Of a DNA stretch of 49,306 bases, positions 7,708 to 16,182 are shown piece after piece. The first letter of the stretch is position 1, and the number at the start of each line of letters is the position of its first letter. Origin of the DNA: an uncultured Desulfatiglans sp. (lineage in GTDB: Bacteria; Desulfobacterota; DSM-4660; Desulfatiglandales; Desulfatiglandaceae); assembly GCA_900498135.1 (NCBI GenBank), contig LR026961.1:2312637-2361942 (forward strand), written 5' to 3'. A model generated the notes under the pieces. It did no database searches. It was not told the DNA's origin and was given only the letters and a program-made list of their open reading frames with translations. Position numbers and translations under genes: made by a program.

Positions 7708-7809
7708 GGCAAAAGACCTCATAAAGGGTTCAATGGTTCAGACCGGCGAGGCCGGCCCCCGGGCCATCCTGATAACTCGGGGCTTTGCCGGAGCCGACGC
7801 GGGTGATTT

Positions 7810-8853
7810 TCAGACATTGAAGCGAAACGTGATAATGTCGCCGTCCTTCACGCGATAATCTTTTCCTTCGAGACGCACGAGCCCCGCCTTCTTGCATTCG
7901 AGAAAAGAACCTTTTTCTTTGAGGTCATCGAAGTGAAAGACCTCGGCGCGGATGAAGCCGCGTTTGATGTCGGAATGGATGGCCCCGGCCGCTTCGAGTG
8001 CGGGGGTGTCGTCTGGGATGGGCCAGGCCTTGACCTCATCCGGTCCCACCGTGAAAAAGGAGATGCGCTTCAGGAGTTCGAAGGAGCGTCGGATCACGCG
8101 ATCGAGCGCGGATTCTTCGATATCGTAGGCCTCGCGGAATTCTTGGGACTCCTCTGAAGTCATGTGGGCGATGTCCTCTTCGAGACGACCTCGCACCACC
8201 ATCCGGTCGGCCCTGGTGGGCGGCATCGACCATTCCGGCAGGGCGACGTCTTCATCCTGGTTGTTGAGGATGATCAGCATCGGCTTGGCCGACAGGAGGG
8301 TGAAACCCCTCAGTTCCGGTGCTTCGGCGAGCTCCGGATCGGAGCGGAGCGCGGCGCCTTTTTCGAGGATGGCCCGGCACGCCTCGAGCTGTTCCTGCTC
8401 TTTCCCCTCCGGTGGTTTGCCGCGTCGCCGGTCGAGTTCCAGTCGTTCGAGCCGTTTTTCCACCACGACGAGGTCGTTCAGGATCATCTCTTCCTCGACC
8501 TGCCGGAAGTCCTGTTCACTTTCGGGTGGTGTACCGTCGATGGACGGGAAGTTCCGGACGACGTGAAGCAGGGCGTCGCAGTTGCGGACCTGGGACCAGA
8601 TGGCCCTTTCGGCCTTGGACGCCTTGGCAGAGGGGATTTCCGAGGGCAGCAGGTATTCGATCCGGGCATAGGTGGTCTTTTTGGGCTGGTAGATGCCACT
8701 CAGATAATCGATGCGTTGATCCAAAACCGTGATGGTTGCGATTCTTGGATCCGAGGCGCCGGCCTGCCCGGGGGTTTCGCCCCTGGCGCCGGTCAATGCT
8801 GCAAAAACCGTCGCTTTGCCAGCTTCGGGAAGTCCAATGATACCGAGTTTCAT
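7810..8853 (-). CDS. ychF: Divergent YchF/OLA1-family P-loop NTPase with TGS-like C-terminus
   Basis: 347 residues. YchF proteins are ribosome-associated, ATP-preferring Obg-family NTPases. The C-terminal DUF933/TGS-like domain is clear (SFFTVGPDEVKAWPI; then KRGFIRAEVFHFDDL and YRVKDGDIITFRFNV). The nucleotide motifs are altered: the P-loop reads GLPEAGKAT where the family has GLPNVGKST, so the Mg-binding Ser is Ala. The DxAGL switch is replaced by EYLLPSE, and the NMNE-type base-specificity motif reads LNNQDED. It may be a paralogue beside a canonical YchF elsewhere. Nucleotide binding is plausible, hydrolysis doubtful (inference). Confidence 0.8.
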   Translation of the reverse strand: MKLGIIGLPEAGKATVFAALTGARGETPGQAGASDPRIATITVLDQRIDYLSGIYQPKKTTYARIEYLLPSEIPSAKASKAERAIWSQVRNCDALLHVVRNFPSIDGTPPESEQDFRQVEEEMILNDLVVVEKRLERLELDRRRGKPPEGKEQEQLEACRAILEKGAALRSDPELAEAPELRGFTLLSAKPMLIILNNQDEDVALPEWSMPPTRADRMVVRGRLEEDIAHMTSEESQEFREAYDIEESALDRVIRRSFELLKRISFFTVGPDEVKAWPIPDDTPALEAAGAIHSDIKRGFIRAEVFHFDDLKEKGSFLECKKAGLVRLEGKDYRVKDGDIITFRFNV

Positions 8854-8996
8854 AGCTCTGAACGTGTCCTCAAGGCTGGGTCCGGGAGTTGTGGCTCCGG
8901 TTCCTGCCCGGTTTGGGAGTCCGATTCGACGGGGAGGAGTTGCACCGGACCCTTATAGCAAGTCGGCTATTGAAAAGCAATGCGCAGGTCGAGGCG

Positions 8997-9713
8997 TCAC
9001 CCTCTGCTGTGCCACTTTCTCAGCAGGATATAGATGGCCCCCGTACCGCCGTCGTATGGCCTCGCGGTCGAAAAGGCGAGCACGATTCGTTTTATGCTGC
9101 CGCGGTTGAGCCAGACCGGCAGACGCTCCTTCAGCACCGGGATGTTGTTTTCCGAATTCAGGCCGCGTCCATGGACGACCAGAACGCAGCGAAGCCCCAA
9201 CTGGTGGCTGCGTATCAGGAATCCCCGCAGCTGCGCTTCCGCTTCTTGCTTCGTCAGGCCGTGCAAATCGATGTAATCCTGAACGGGAAATTCGCCGCGC
9301 TTGAGACGCAGCATCAGCTTGCGGCTGAATCCAGGGACGCACCCTTCGATATACTCGTCGCTGAAGGTGATATCGAGTTGCGCTGCGCCGCTGATCAGGT
9401 CGGACAGGTGCGCCATCACCTCCAGTTCGTCGTCCCTGGCGGTGTGCGGCGGCCTCAGGTGGGGGTCCGGCTGGGATGTGACAATGCCTTTCCCTCGCAC
9501 CAGGGGTTTGACATCCGTCATGGCGCGAAGAAAAATCTCCGTCTCGTCCGGGATTTCCTGGGGTTGCTGCGGAGGCGGCGCCTCCGCGGCGGGCAGGACT
9601 TTCGGCCGCCGTTGTTTGGGGCGCACGCCCAAAACCGGGTTGAAAGGTCCCTCCGTGGATTTTACCGCGCCCCGGACGGGCGGCGTACGGTTTTTCTTTC
9701 TCCTGCGGGGCAT
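8997..9713 (-). CDS. Smr (small MutS-related) domain protein
   Basis: About 238 residues. The N-terminus is basic and Pro-rich (MPRRRKKNRTPPVRG). The C-terminal 85 residues are an Smr domain: DLHGLTKQEAEAQL, the core VVHGRGLNSE and the end TARPYDGGTGAIYILLR. Stand-alone Smr proteins are nucleases or nucleic-acid binders, some now linked to collided-ribosome rescue. The start is uncertain: 9713 fits the family, but no good ribosome site precedes it, and an in-frame TTG at 9773 would add 20 residues. Divergent from the DUF3786 gene, with a perfect dyad in the gap. Confidence 0.85.
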   Translation of the reverse strand: MPRRRKKNRTPPVRGAVKSTEGPFNPVLGVRPKQRRPKVLPAAEAPPPQQPQEIPDETEIFLRAMTDVKPLVRGKGIVTSQPDPHLRPPHTARDDELEVMAHLSDLISGAAQLDITFSDEYIEGCVPGFSRKLMLRLKRGEFPVQDYIDLHGLTKQEAEAQLRGFLIRSHQLGLRCVLVVHGRGLNSENNIPVLKERLPVWLNRGSIKRIVLAFSTARPYDGGTGAIYILLRKWHSRG

Positions 9714-9795
9714 GATCGGGCACGAAGTATTACATCTCTTTGGTCTGCACAAAAGGGGCTTGAAATCATCCAATAAATAAAACTATAACACTTCC

Positions 9796-9813
9796 ATCCT
9801 GACCTGTCAGGAT
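9796..9813. promoter_or_regulatory. Perfect 8+2+8 dyad between divergent genes
   Basis: ATCCTGAC-CT-GTCAGGAT lies in the 267-bp gap between the leftward Smr gene and the rightward DUF3786 gene. It could be an operator shared by both. It does not look like an intrinsic terminator, since neither flanking gene ends here and no T-run follows. Confidence 0.4.
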
Positions 9814-9980
9814 CTAAAGCAGGGGGCGCCGATGGATTGCGCTGATCCTGCCGTTGTTTCTTTGCAGACGGGCGGACCTTTTTTCGAGGGCTGTTCCGGA
9901 ACAAAGGAATCGAAATAGGTTTCTTGCGGGGAGAAGACGGGAGGCCCCTACAAGCGAGGCGTTCCCGGGAAAGGTTTGAT

Positions 9981-10613
9981 ATGGCACGCGTTGACGACTA
10001 CAAGAAGGCGGCGGAGCTCGCCAGAAGCGCCTTGAAAGAGACGAACCCGAAGCGGGTGGCGGACAGGGCCGGAGGGCGGTTCGAAGGGGCGCAGGGCCAG
10101 GATCCGTGTCTGGTCATTCGTTTTTTGAACCGGCAGGTGAAGGTGTGTTGGCCGGAGGTGTTGCCGGTCTACGAAGAGACTGGCGAAGAGCTTCCCATCC
10201 AGCAGCAGGTCCTGCTGCTGCATTTTCTCGAGGGAAGCGGGCCGGGCGCGCCGAGCGGAGAATGGGTCGCTTATCAGGAGATACCGGACGGCAAGTTCTA
10301 TTTGGACCCTTTTTTGAGGAGGGCCAAAAATCCGATGGTGCAGACCTTTGGCGAGCAGCCGGAGCGCCTGGTGACCCTGGCTGCCAAAGTTTACGGCGGA
10401 AAACCGGCCGATGAAGGGGATGCCTCTGTCATCGTCGATGCCCTGCCGGGGGTCCCGGTGCTCCTGATCCTGTGGCAGGGAGACGACGAATTCCCGCCCG
10501 AAGGTAACATCCTCTTCGATCGGAGCATTATCGGCTCTCTCTCGGCTGAGGACATCGCATGGCTTTGCGGGATGATCATTTATCCCCTGGTGGGGATGGC
10601 AAGACAGGCCTGA
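9981..10613 (+). CDS. DUF3786 domain protein
   Basis: 210 residues. Matches the DUF3786 pattern of anaerobes and corrinoid-using bacteria: MARVDDYKKAAELA opening, PILQ-like hydrophobic core, WVAYQEIPDGKFYLDPF, and the late VPVLLILWQGDDEFPPEG and LFDRSIIGSLSAED segments. No catalytic residues are known for the family, so no function is given. No membrane segment or signal peptide. Start 9981 chosen because it fits the family opening and has GGGAAAGG upstream; an earlier in-frame ATG would add a basic, non-conserved tail. Followed by purE after 85 bp, probably co-transcribed. Confidence 0.85.
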   Translation: MARVDDYKKAAELARSALKETNPKRVADRAGGRFEGAQGQDPCLVIRFLNRQVKVCWPEVLPVYEETGEELPIQQQVLLLHFLEGSGPGAPSGEWVAYQEIPDGKFYLDPFLRRAKNPMVQTFGEQPERLVTLAAKVYGGKPADEGDASVIVDALPGVPVLLILWQGDDEFPPEGNILFDRSIIGSLSAEDIAWLCGMIIYPLVGMARQA

Positions 10614-10698
10614 TCGTTGAAAGGGCCCCGTCGGCCTGTTCGGAGACGAGGCGTAGAACCCTTTTTTCACGGTAGAAGCCTTCTGGAGAGGTCGATCT

Positions 10699-11199
10699 AT
10701 GTCGGAGAAAAAACCGTTGGTGGGCGTGGTCATGGGCAGTGCATCCGATCGCGATGTGATGCTGCCGTGCGTGCAGACCTTGCAGGATCTGGAGATCCCG
10801 CACGAAGTGAAGATCCTTTCGGCCCACAGGACTCCCCAACGGGCCCAGGAATACGCCCTGGAGGCTGCCGCGAGAGGCCTCCGCGTCCTGATCGCCGGAG
10901 CCGGGTGGGCGGCCCATCTGGCCGGGGCTCTGGCTGCCAACAGCCTCCTGCCGGTCATCGGGGTGCCGATCGACTCGTCCCCGCTCAAGGGACTCGACGC
11001 GCTCCTGGCGACGGTTCAGATGCCGCCCGGCATCCCGGTTGCCACGATGGCGATTGGAGGGGGTGGGGCCAAGAACGCCGCCCTGTTTGCGGCCCAGATT
11101 CTGGCACTGCAGGAAGAGGAGATTGCCCGGCGCTTTACGGAGTACCGCCGGGAGATGACTGCCGCGGCCGAGCGGAATATCGATCGTTGGGATCTTTAG
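10699..11199 (+). CDS. purE: N5-carboxyaminoimidazole ribonucleotide mutase (class I PurE)
   Basis: 166 residues, the usual size. Catalyses the carboxyl shift that makes CAIR in purine biosynthesis. Signatures: VVMGSASDRDVM, ILSAHRTPQRA with the catalytic His, AGAGWAAHLAGALAA, and the substrate loop GVPIDSSPLKGLDALLATVQ, ending in GAKNAALFAAQIL. A GGAGAGG ribosome site precedes the ATG. The TsaC-type gene follows at once. Partner purK is not in the window; purF is 10 kb away. Confidence 0.95.
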   Translation: MSEKKPLVGVVMGSASDRDVMLPCVQTLQDLEIPHEVKILSAHRTPQRAQEYALEAAARGLRVLIAGAGWAAHLAGALAANSLLPVIGVPIDSSPLKGLDALLATVQMPPGIPVATMAIGGGGAKNAALFAAQILALQEEEIARRFTEYRREMTAAAERNIDRWDL

Positions 11200-11216
11200 C
11201 CCTTCGGCCGACCGAC

Positions 11217-11855
11217 GTGGCTGTGCTCCAGCCGCCCCATGAGCGCCACCCCGCTATGGTGCGTGCACTGGAAGTCCTGCGGGGCGGGGGCCTGGTGGCA
11301 TTTCCGACCGAGACCTTTTACGGACTGGCGGCGGACATCCGTCAGGAGGCTGCTTTGCGAAGCCTCTATGCCGCGAAAGGACGCGACCCCGGCGAGCCGT
11401 TGCTCATTCTGGTCGATGGGGCTGCAGCCGTGGACCGCCTGGCATTGCACGTTTCTCCGCTCGCACGGCGATTGATACGCGTGTTCTGGCCTGGTGGGCT
11501 GACCCTGGTCTTCGAAGCCGGTCCTTCCATCTCCGGGCTTCTGACCGCAGGCACCGGCAAGATCGGCATCCGGTGGTCCAGTCATCCCGTGGCTGCAGCG
11601 CTGCCGACCGGCTTGGGTGGCCCTGTGACCGGCACGAGTGCCAACCGGTCAGGTTCTCCTCCCTGCGTCGATGCCCGTGAAGTGGAGGCCCAGCTGAGAG
11701 GGCGTGTCGATTTGATCCTGGACGGGGGCAGGACAGCTGGAATGGCCCCCTCAACGGTGCTCGATGTGAGCGGCGATCTGCCGAAGATCCTGCGCAGGGG
11801 CGTGATTCCGGAGGATGCGTTGATGCAGGTTATCGGCGCCGGGTGCGCCTCTTAA
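11217..11855 (+). CDS. L-threonylcarbamoyladenylate synthase (Sua5/YciO/YrdC family)
   Basis: About 212 residues. Makes the threonylcarbamoyl-AMP intermediate for t6A at position 37 of ANN-decoding tRNAs. Family motifs are PTETFYGLAADI, the KGRDPGEPLLIL signature and GPVTGTSANRSG, ending with STVLDVSGDLPKILRRG. It is the short TsaC type without a Sua5 C-terminal domain. Start uncertain: GTG at 11217 leaves the normal about 22 residues before the GGG-L-VAFPTE strand; the ATG at 11256 would leave only nine. It begins 17 bp after purE, and its last 26 bases overlap the end of the convergent membrane-protein gene. Confidence 0.85.
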   Translation: MAVLQPPHERHPAMVRALEVLRGGGLVAFPTETFYGLAADIRQEAALRSLYAAKGRDPGEPLLILVDGAAAVDRLALHVSPLARRLIRVFWPGGLTLVFEAGPSISGLLTAGTGKIGIRWSSHPVAAALPTGLGGPVTGTSANRSGSPPCVDAREVEAQLRGRVDLILDGGRTAGMAPSTVLDVSGDLPKILRRGVIPEDALMQVIGAGCAS

Positions 11856-12492
11856 CCGGGACAGGGTCAGGTTTCAACAGCCGTTTCCGTTCGCGGAGCC
11901 ACAGGTAAACGATGACCAGAAACGGTTCGAACCGGATGACCAGGTTGTCGATGAAGGTCCAGGAAAATTCCCAAAAAACGGCTTTGACCACGGAAGGTTC
12001 GATCGCCTTCATCTGGGCCAGATAACCGTAGATGTGCGCCGCATTGAAAAAGTAGACGAAGAGCAGGTGGACGAGAACGATCAACCCGATGGCCTCGCAG
12101 AGATGCAGCGGACGCCATCGGAAGAGGGGCAGCAGCGCGATCATGATCGCCAGAGTGAGCGGCAGGTTGAATGAAAAGTTGGAGATGTAGAGCTTGAGCT
12201 GAATGACGGTGTCCGCCAAGCCTTCGTCTGTTATCAGGGGTTTGGCGTGGACGATATCCAGGACCTCTTCTCCCTTTTCGAAGGTCTCGAGCCTGGTTTG
12301 AAAGGTCGCTGCGGCCAGATAGGTTCCCGTCTCCCCCACGACGAGGCCGTATGTGGGTTTGACCAAAGAGATCCAAACGACCAGACAAAGGGGATAAACG
12401 GCGGCAAAGATCAGAAATGCCGCAATGATCCTCTTCTTTCTGTCAGGAGGGGCGCTCTCCGGCGGATTTTTTTGAGCGGCTTTCTTGGGCAT
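11830..12492 (-). CDS. Membrane protein of unknown function
   Basis: 220 residues, not recognised with confidence. A Lys/Pro-rich cytoplasmic N-terminus is followed by a membrane segment (about 24-46, IIAAFLIFAAVYPLCLVVWISL), an extracytoplasmic region of about 65 residues, then three further hydrophobic segments (around LPLTLAIMIALLPLF, CEAIGLIVLVHLLFVYFF and FEPFLVIVYLWL) and an Arg/Lys-rich tail (KRRTRRR). The pattern recalls exosortase-associated membrane proteins, but no exosortase is in view, so this is only a possibility. Start 12492 has AGGAAAGG upstream; the frame stays open to 12645 over the end of the peptidase gene. Possibly co-transcribed with the upstream M24 peptidase. Confidence 0.7.
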   Translation of the reverse strand: MPKKAAQKNPPESAPPDRKKRIIAAFLIFAAVYPLCLVVWISLVKPTYGLVVGETGTYLAAATFQTRLETFEKGEEVLDIVHAKPLITDEGLADTVIQLKLYISNFSFNLPLTLAIMIALLPLFRWRPLHLCEAIGLIVLVHLLFVYFFNAAHIYGYLAQMKAIEPSVVKAVFWEFSWTFIDNLVIRFEPFLVIVYLWLRERKRLLKPDPVPVKRRTRRR

Positions 12493-12595
12493 CGGTCCTT
12501 TCCTGGCCTGGTCGTCGTCCGCTGCTGCAGAAGAGAGGATGAGCCGCCGGCCAAAGCGGGGTCTCAGAAGCTTGCCCCGCGGTATTTTTGGCATG

Positions 12596-13783
12596 TCAGA
12601 CGATGCAGATCTCGTCCGGGAAATGATTGAGCTTCTGAAGACCATCCGGAGTGATCACAAAGGTGTTTTCGATCCCGACCACGCCTTCCCCTGGAAAGAT
12701 ATACTTCGGTTCCATTGCGATGACCATCCCCGCCTTGAGGGTCATGGGGATCCCGCGCCCGATCACCGGCCACTCGTCCAGTTCGAGCCCGACACCATGA
12801 GCTACAAAAGGAACCGCTTCAGGGTGGCCCATGAATCCTTCTGAAAGACCGGCTTCATCGGCCATCTGCAGCGCCAGGTCATACAAGTCCGCGGCGGTGG
12901 CCCCCGGCAGACAACGCTCTGCGACCGCGTTCTGAATATCGCACATGACGCGGTGCGCACGTTGAAATTTTTCCGGGAGCAGGCCGATTGCGAAGGTCCT
13001 CGCCTGATCCGCGACATATCCATTGACGTTGGCGGTGTAGTCGACGATGACCGGTTCGTGGGGCCGGATCGGGCCGTGGCCGGCCCCCTGGGAATAGAAA
13101 GGACCGGGGCCTTCCCCTCCGGTGGGGCCGGGTGCATTGCTCGGGGCGGTGGAACTTTTCCCCGCGAGCACGTGCCCGTAAAAGCATTCCGAGTTGAAGG
13201 CCCGCGTCCTCAGAATACCCGGGTGCCCCATGCGGCGGTAGCAGGCCTCGAGTTCGAGGGCCAGCGCGGACTCGGTCGGGGCGTTCCGAATGATCAGGGG
13301 CACCTCGGCCAGCAGGTTGTCCGCCATGGCTGCAGCTCGCGATATACAATCGATTTCATACGGAGATTTGATCATCCGCACTCGGCGCACGAGGCTGGTG
13401 GCGTCTTCCAGAGTACACTGCGGGAAGTGTTTGGCGTAGGTCAGATAGAGTCTGGCCGGCAAAACGTCCAGTTCCAGACCGATCCGCCGCGGAGGCGAAT
13501 GTTGATGACCATGGATGAGGTCGGGAAGTTGGGAAAAGGAGCCGAGGGGCACGATTGCGTCGAGCCGGGCGTCCTGCCTGGCACGTTCGATGCTTTTGCG
13601 CACCATGAGGAGGGGTTCGCCGGATGATGGTATCCACAGGTGCGCGTCCTGGTCGCACCCGGAGAAATAAAAGACATCGACCTTTTGGACCAGCAATGCC
13701 CCGTCGAGTCCGCTATTGTCCAGCATGGACTGAAAGCGGGTGATCCGGCCTGCTATTTCGCTTCGCATGGAGAAGGTTTCCAT
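12596..13783 (-). CDS. M24-family (Xaa-Pro aminopeptidase-like) metallopeptidase
   Basis: 395 residues. A creatinase-like N-terminal domain (about 1-150) is followed by a pita-bread M24 domain. The metal ligands are present in order: Asp in IVDYTANVNG, Asp in VADQARTF, His in FVAHGVGLELDE, Glu in AMEPKYIFPG and Glu in IENTFVI. Proline-dipeptidase or aminopeptidase-P-like activity is expected; the true substrate cannot be read. Start 13783 (METFSMRSE) is chosen for the AAGGAG upstream rather than an ATG seven codons earlier. Cytoplasmic, no signal peptide. Diverges from the PanP-like gene across about 510 bp. Confidence 0.88.
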   Translation of the reverse strand: METFSMRSEIAGRITRFQSMLDNSGLDGALLVQKVDVFYFSGCDQDAHLWIPSSGEPLLMVRKSIERARQDARLDAIVPLGSFSQLPDLIHGHQHSPPRRIGLELDVLPARLYLTYAKHFPQCTLEDATSLVRRVRMIKSPYEIDCISRAAAMADNLLAEVPLIIRNAPTESALALELEACYRRMGHPGILRTRAFNSECFYGHVLAGKSSTAPSNAPGPTGGEGPGPFYSQGAGHGPIRPHEPVIVDYTANVNGYVADQARTFAIGLLPEKFQRAHRVMCDIQNAVAERCLPGATAADLYDLALQMADEAGLSEGFMGHPEAVPFVAHGVGLELDEWPVIGRGIPMTLKAGMVIAMEPKYIFPGEGVVGIENTFVITPDGLQKLNHFPDEICIV

Positions 13784-14295
13784 GGATTTCTCCTTGATGG
13801 GCAAGAGGCTTGACTTCTAAACCAAAATTTCATTATATCAAAACATTCGATCTTAAGGACCTGTCTCGAGTGCGTGACGGGTGGTGAAAATCCGCGCAGC
13901 TACAAAGGATGCGGGCGCTGGTGCCGTGAGAGGTCCGAAGGAAGGCTGTCAGGCAGTCAACGCCGGGCGTTTGATTTTGCGCCGGGCTCGGACCGCAGGG
14001 TGCGGGCGATTTCCCCTCTGAGCGCAAAGGATCCGGATGTCGAAAGTCCCTTTAGGCGTCTGCAGTTTCCTGCGGGTTTCTCTCCATAGGTTATGTGTAC
14101 AGCCGACCAGGCCTGCTCGCGCGCCGAAGCCGATGCGGGAGATCGAACCCACGCCTTGTAAGCCGGGGCGTCTGCCGGTTCCTGTCTCCTGTAGAGAGCC
14201 CGCTTGCATCATACGTTTTGAGGGTGCATGGGGGCAAGGGGCATTTCCAAGTTTTTCGCGGCTGGCCATCGAATAGGCGGGTAAGCCTCCCCTGG
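13784..14295. other. Divergent intergenic region
   Basis: About 510 bp between the leftward M24 peptidase and the rightward PanP-like gene. An AT-rich stretch (TTCATTATATCAAAACATTC, 13829-13848) could hold the peptidase promoter. I see no repeat copy, RNA gene or conserved frame here. The decarboxylase frame is open back to 14095, but that extension does not look like part of the family. Confidence 0.4.
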
Positions 14296-16032
14296 ATGAA
14301 AGACATCACCATGGACAAAGCGCCCAAAACCGTTAAGGCAAACCTGGAATATCTCAGAAAACTCTTCATTATGCCCGATTCGCCGGACAAGTTCATCGAG
14401 TTCGGCCGTGAGCTGCTGGAGATGATCCACGAGTTTTTCCAGGAAAAGGGCGGTATTCACAGCAGCATCAGCCTGCCTGAGTTGAGCCGGATTTTCAACC
14501 AGACAACGGTCCCGGATCAACCCCAGTTGATCAAGGATGTGTTGGCGGAGATCAAACAGAAGATTATCAAGCACTCTGTCAAGGTCGGAAATCCTTATTA
14601 CATCGGGCACATGATCAGCGCCGTGCCTTATTTCATGATCCTGCTCGAAATGATCATTGCCGCCCTCAACCAGAATCAAGTCAAAATAGAGACGGCGAAG
14701 GCATCGAGTTTTGTGGAACGGGAGATCATCGCCTGGATGCATCACCTGGTCTTCGGGCGGCGCGAGCGTTTTTACGAGAAGCATATGCAGGACCCCCGGG
14801 TGGCCTTGGGCAATGTCACCGCTGACGGGACCATTGCCAATTTGACGGCCTTGCTGGTGGCGCGGGAAAAGGCCTTTCCCGCCGACGGGGATTTTCCCGG
14901 TGCGAGGGGGGCTGGGATAGGGCGTGCACTGAAGCACTACGGCTTCGATCGGGCCGTGGTGCTGGTGTCGACCCGCGGCCACTATTCGATCAAGAAGGCG
15001 GCCAGCATGATCGGCATCGGGGAGGAAAACGTCGTCACCATCCCTGTAGATGAATGCAATCGCATCGACCTGCGCAGGCTGCGCCGGAGGATCAGACAGT
15101 TCCAGCAGGAGACGGAGCGGGTCAAGGTGATGGCGGTGATCGGCATCGCTGGAACCACCGAGACGGGCAACGTCGACAACCTGGCCGAGTTGGGTCAGAT
15201 CGCCAGGGAGGAAGGCGCGCATTTTCATGTGGACGCCTGCTGGGGCGGTTCCGCCCTCCTAGTGGATGAATACCAGACACTCTTCAAGGGGATCGAGCAG
15301 GCCGATTCGGTGTCCATCGATGCCCACAAGCTACTTTATTGCCCGATGACGATGGGGATGGTCCTTTTCCGAAACGAGAAGGACCTCAATGTGATCCGCC
15401 ATTCCTCCCAGTATGTGATCCGCAGGAATTCAGTGGATACAGGGCGGTTCACGATCGAGGGTTCGCGGCCCTTCGCCTGTTTGAAACCTTGGGCCGCCCT
15501 GAAGATCATGGGGCGGGACGGTTATGGGCTGCTGTTCAAGCAGGCGCAGCTTTCGACCAAGCGGTTGAAGGAGATTCTGGACCACTGCGGCAATTTCGAG
15601 ACCCTCAGCAAGCCCCAGTTGTTCATCCTCGCTTACCGGTTCATACCGGAGGCCGCCCAGGAAAAGCTTCGCCGTCTGCAAACGGCCTTGCGCGACTGTT
15701 CGACGAACCGCAAGGAGGAGGCCAGGGAGCTGGAACGGAAGATCCGCAAGATCAACCACCTGATCAATGGCTTGAACATCAAGCTGCACAAGGCCCTCAG
15801 ACGGGACGACAGCACGTTCGTATCCCGCACCACCCTCGAATCTACCCGATACAGGCCTCAAAACATCGTCGTGCTGCGGGCGGTCCTGGTAAACCCGTTG
15901 ACGAACCGTCAGATCCTCCAGGAGATTGTCAGCACGCAAAATCGGATCGGAATGCAGATCTGGAAAGAATTTCTGCCCGCCTTCATCAGGATCGCCGAAG
16001 AACCCTTCGAGCAGAAACAGGCCCAGGCCTGA
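14296..16032 (+). CDS. panP: PLP-dependent decarboxylase, PanP (aspartate 1-decarboxylase)-like
   Basis: 578 residues. Group II amino-acid decarboxylase fold. PLP is expected on Lys in SIDAHKLLYCP, with the cofactor Asp in HVDACWGGSALL. The upstream block HSVKVGNPYYIGHMISA and SFVEREIIAWMHHLVF resembles the PanP family, which replaces pyruvoyl PanD in making beta-alanine for coenzyme A; glutamate decarboxylase is the alternative. A Lys/Arg-rich helical region near the C-terminus (about 470-505, ending KINHLINGLNIK) is long for the family. Start 14296 (MKDITMDKAP) or 14311; neither has a strong ribosome site. Single-gene unit followed by an inverted-repeat element. Confidence 0.8.
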   Translation: MKDITMDKAPKTVKANLEYLRKLFIMPDSPDKFIEFGRELLEMIHEFFQEKGGIHSSISLPELSRIFNQTTVPDQPQLIKDVLAEIKQKIIKHSVKVGNPYYIGHMISAVPYFMILLEMIIAALNQNQVKIETAKASSFVEREIIAWMHHLVFGRRERFYEKHMQDPRVALGNVTADGTIANLTALLVAREKAFPADGDFPGARGAGIGRALKHYGFDRAVVLVSTRGHYSIKKAASMIGIGEENVVTIPVDECNRIDLRRLRRRIRQFQQETERVKVMAVIGIAGTTETGNVDNLAELGQIAREEGAHFHVDACWGGSALLVDEYQTLFKGIEQADSVSIDAHKLLYCPMTMGMVLFRNEKDLNVIRHSSQYVIRRNSVDTGRFTIEGSRPFACLKPWAALKIMGRDGYGLLFKQAQLSTKRLKEILDHCGNFETLSKPQLFILAYRFIPEAAQEKLRRLQTALRDCSTNRKEEARELERKIRKINHLINGLNIKLHKALRRDDSTFVSRTTLESTRYRPQNIVVLRAVLVNPLTNRQILQEIVSTQNRIGMQIWKEFLPAFIRIAEEPFEQKQAQA

Positions 16033-16157
16033 CAGGCCGCTGAAAAACGCTCATCTGTTGGATTACGCTTATCCCACGCAGGGGCGGCTCGCAGTTTCGT
16101 GCTCTTCATTCCACGGGGTTTTGCAGTCCTGGCACCTGCCCATCTTTCAGCGGCCCG
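16033..16157. repeat. Inverted-repeat element left of gpmA
   Basis: About 125 bp with related terminal inverted repeats: CAGGCCGCTGAAAAACG at the left and CATCTTTCAGCGGCCCG at the right (its reverse complement begins CGGGCCGCTGAAAGATG). A related element with the same kind of ends lies on the other side of gpmA. It also separates the convergent PanP-like gene and gpmA, so it may act as a terminator. No coding capacity. Confidence 0.65.
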
Positions 16158-16182
16158 TGCACGGGGGTCTTTCGCCAGGCCG

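Noticed and set aside
6583-7806. 407-codon plus-strand frame
   Set aside because: Antisense to argC, which has full motifs and a ribosome site.
10605-10638. ACAGGCC / GGCCTGT inverted repeat after the DUF3786 gene as a terminator
   Set aside because: The loop is over 20 bases, the stem overlaps the stop codon, and purE follows closely on the same strand.
10617-11255. Long upstream extension of the TsaC-type frame over purE
   Set aside because: It lies in another frame over the well-supported purE and has no family similarity.
14095-14295. 67-residue N-terminal extension of the PanP-like protein
   Set aside because: The composition is Arg/Ser-rich and unlike the family, with no ribosome site at its ATG.
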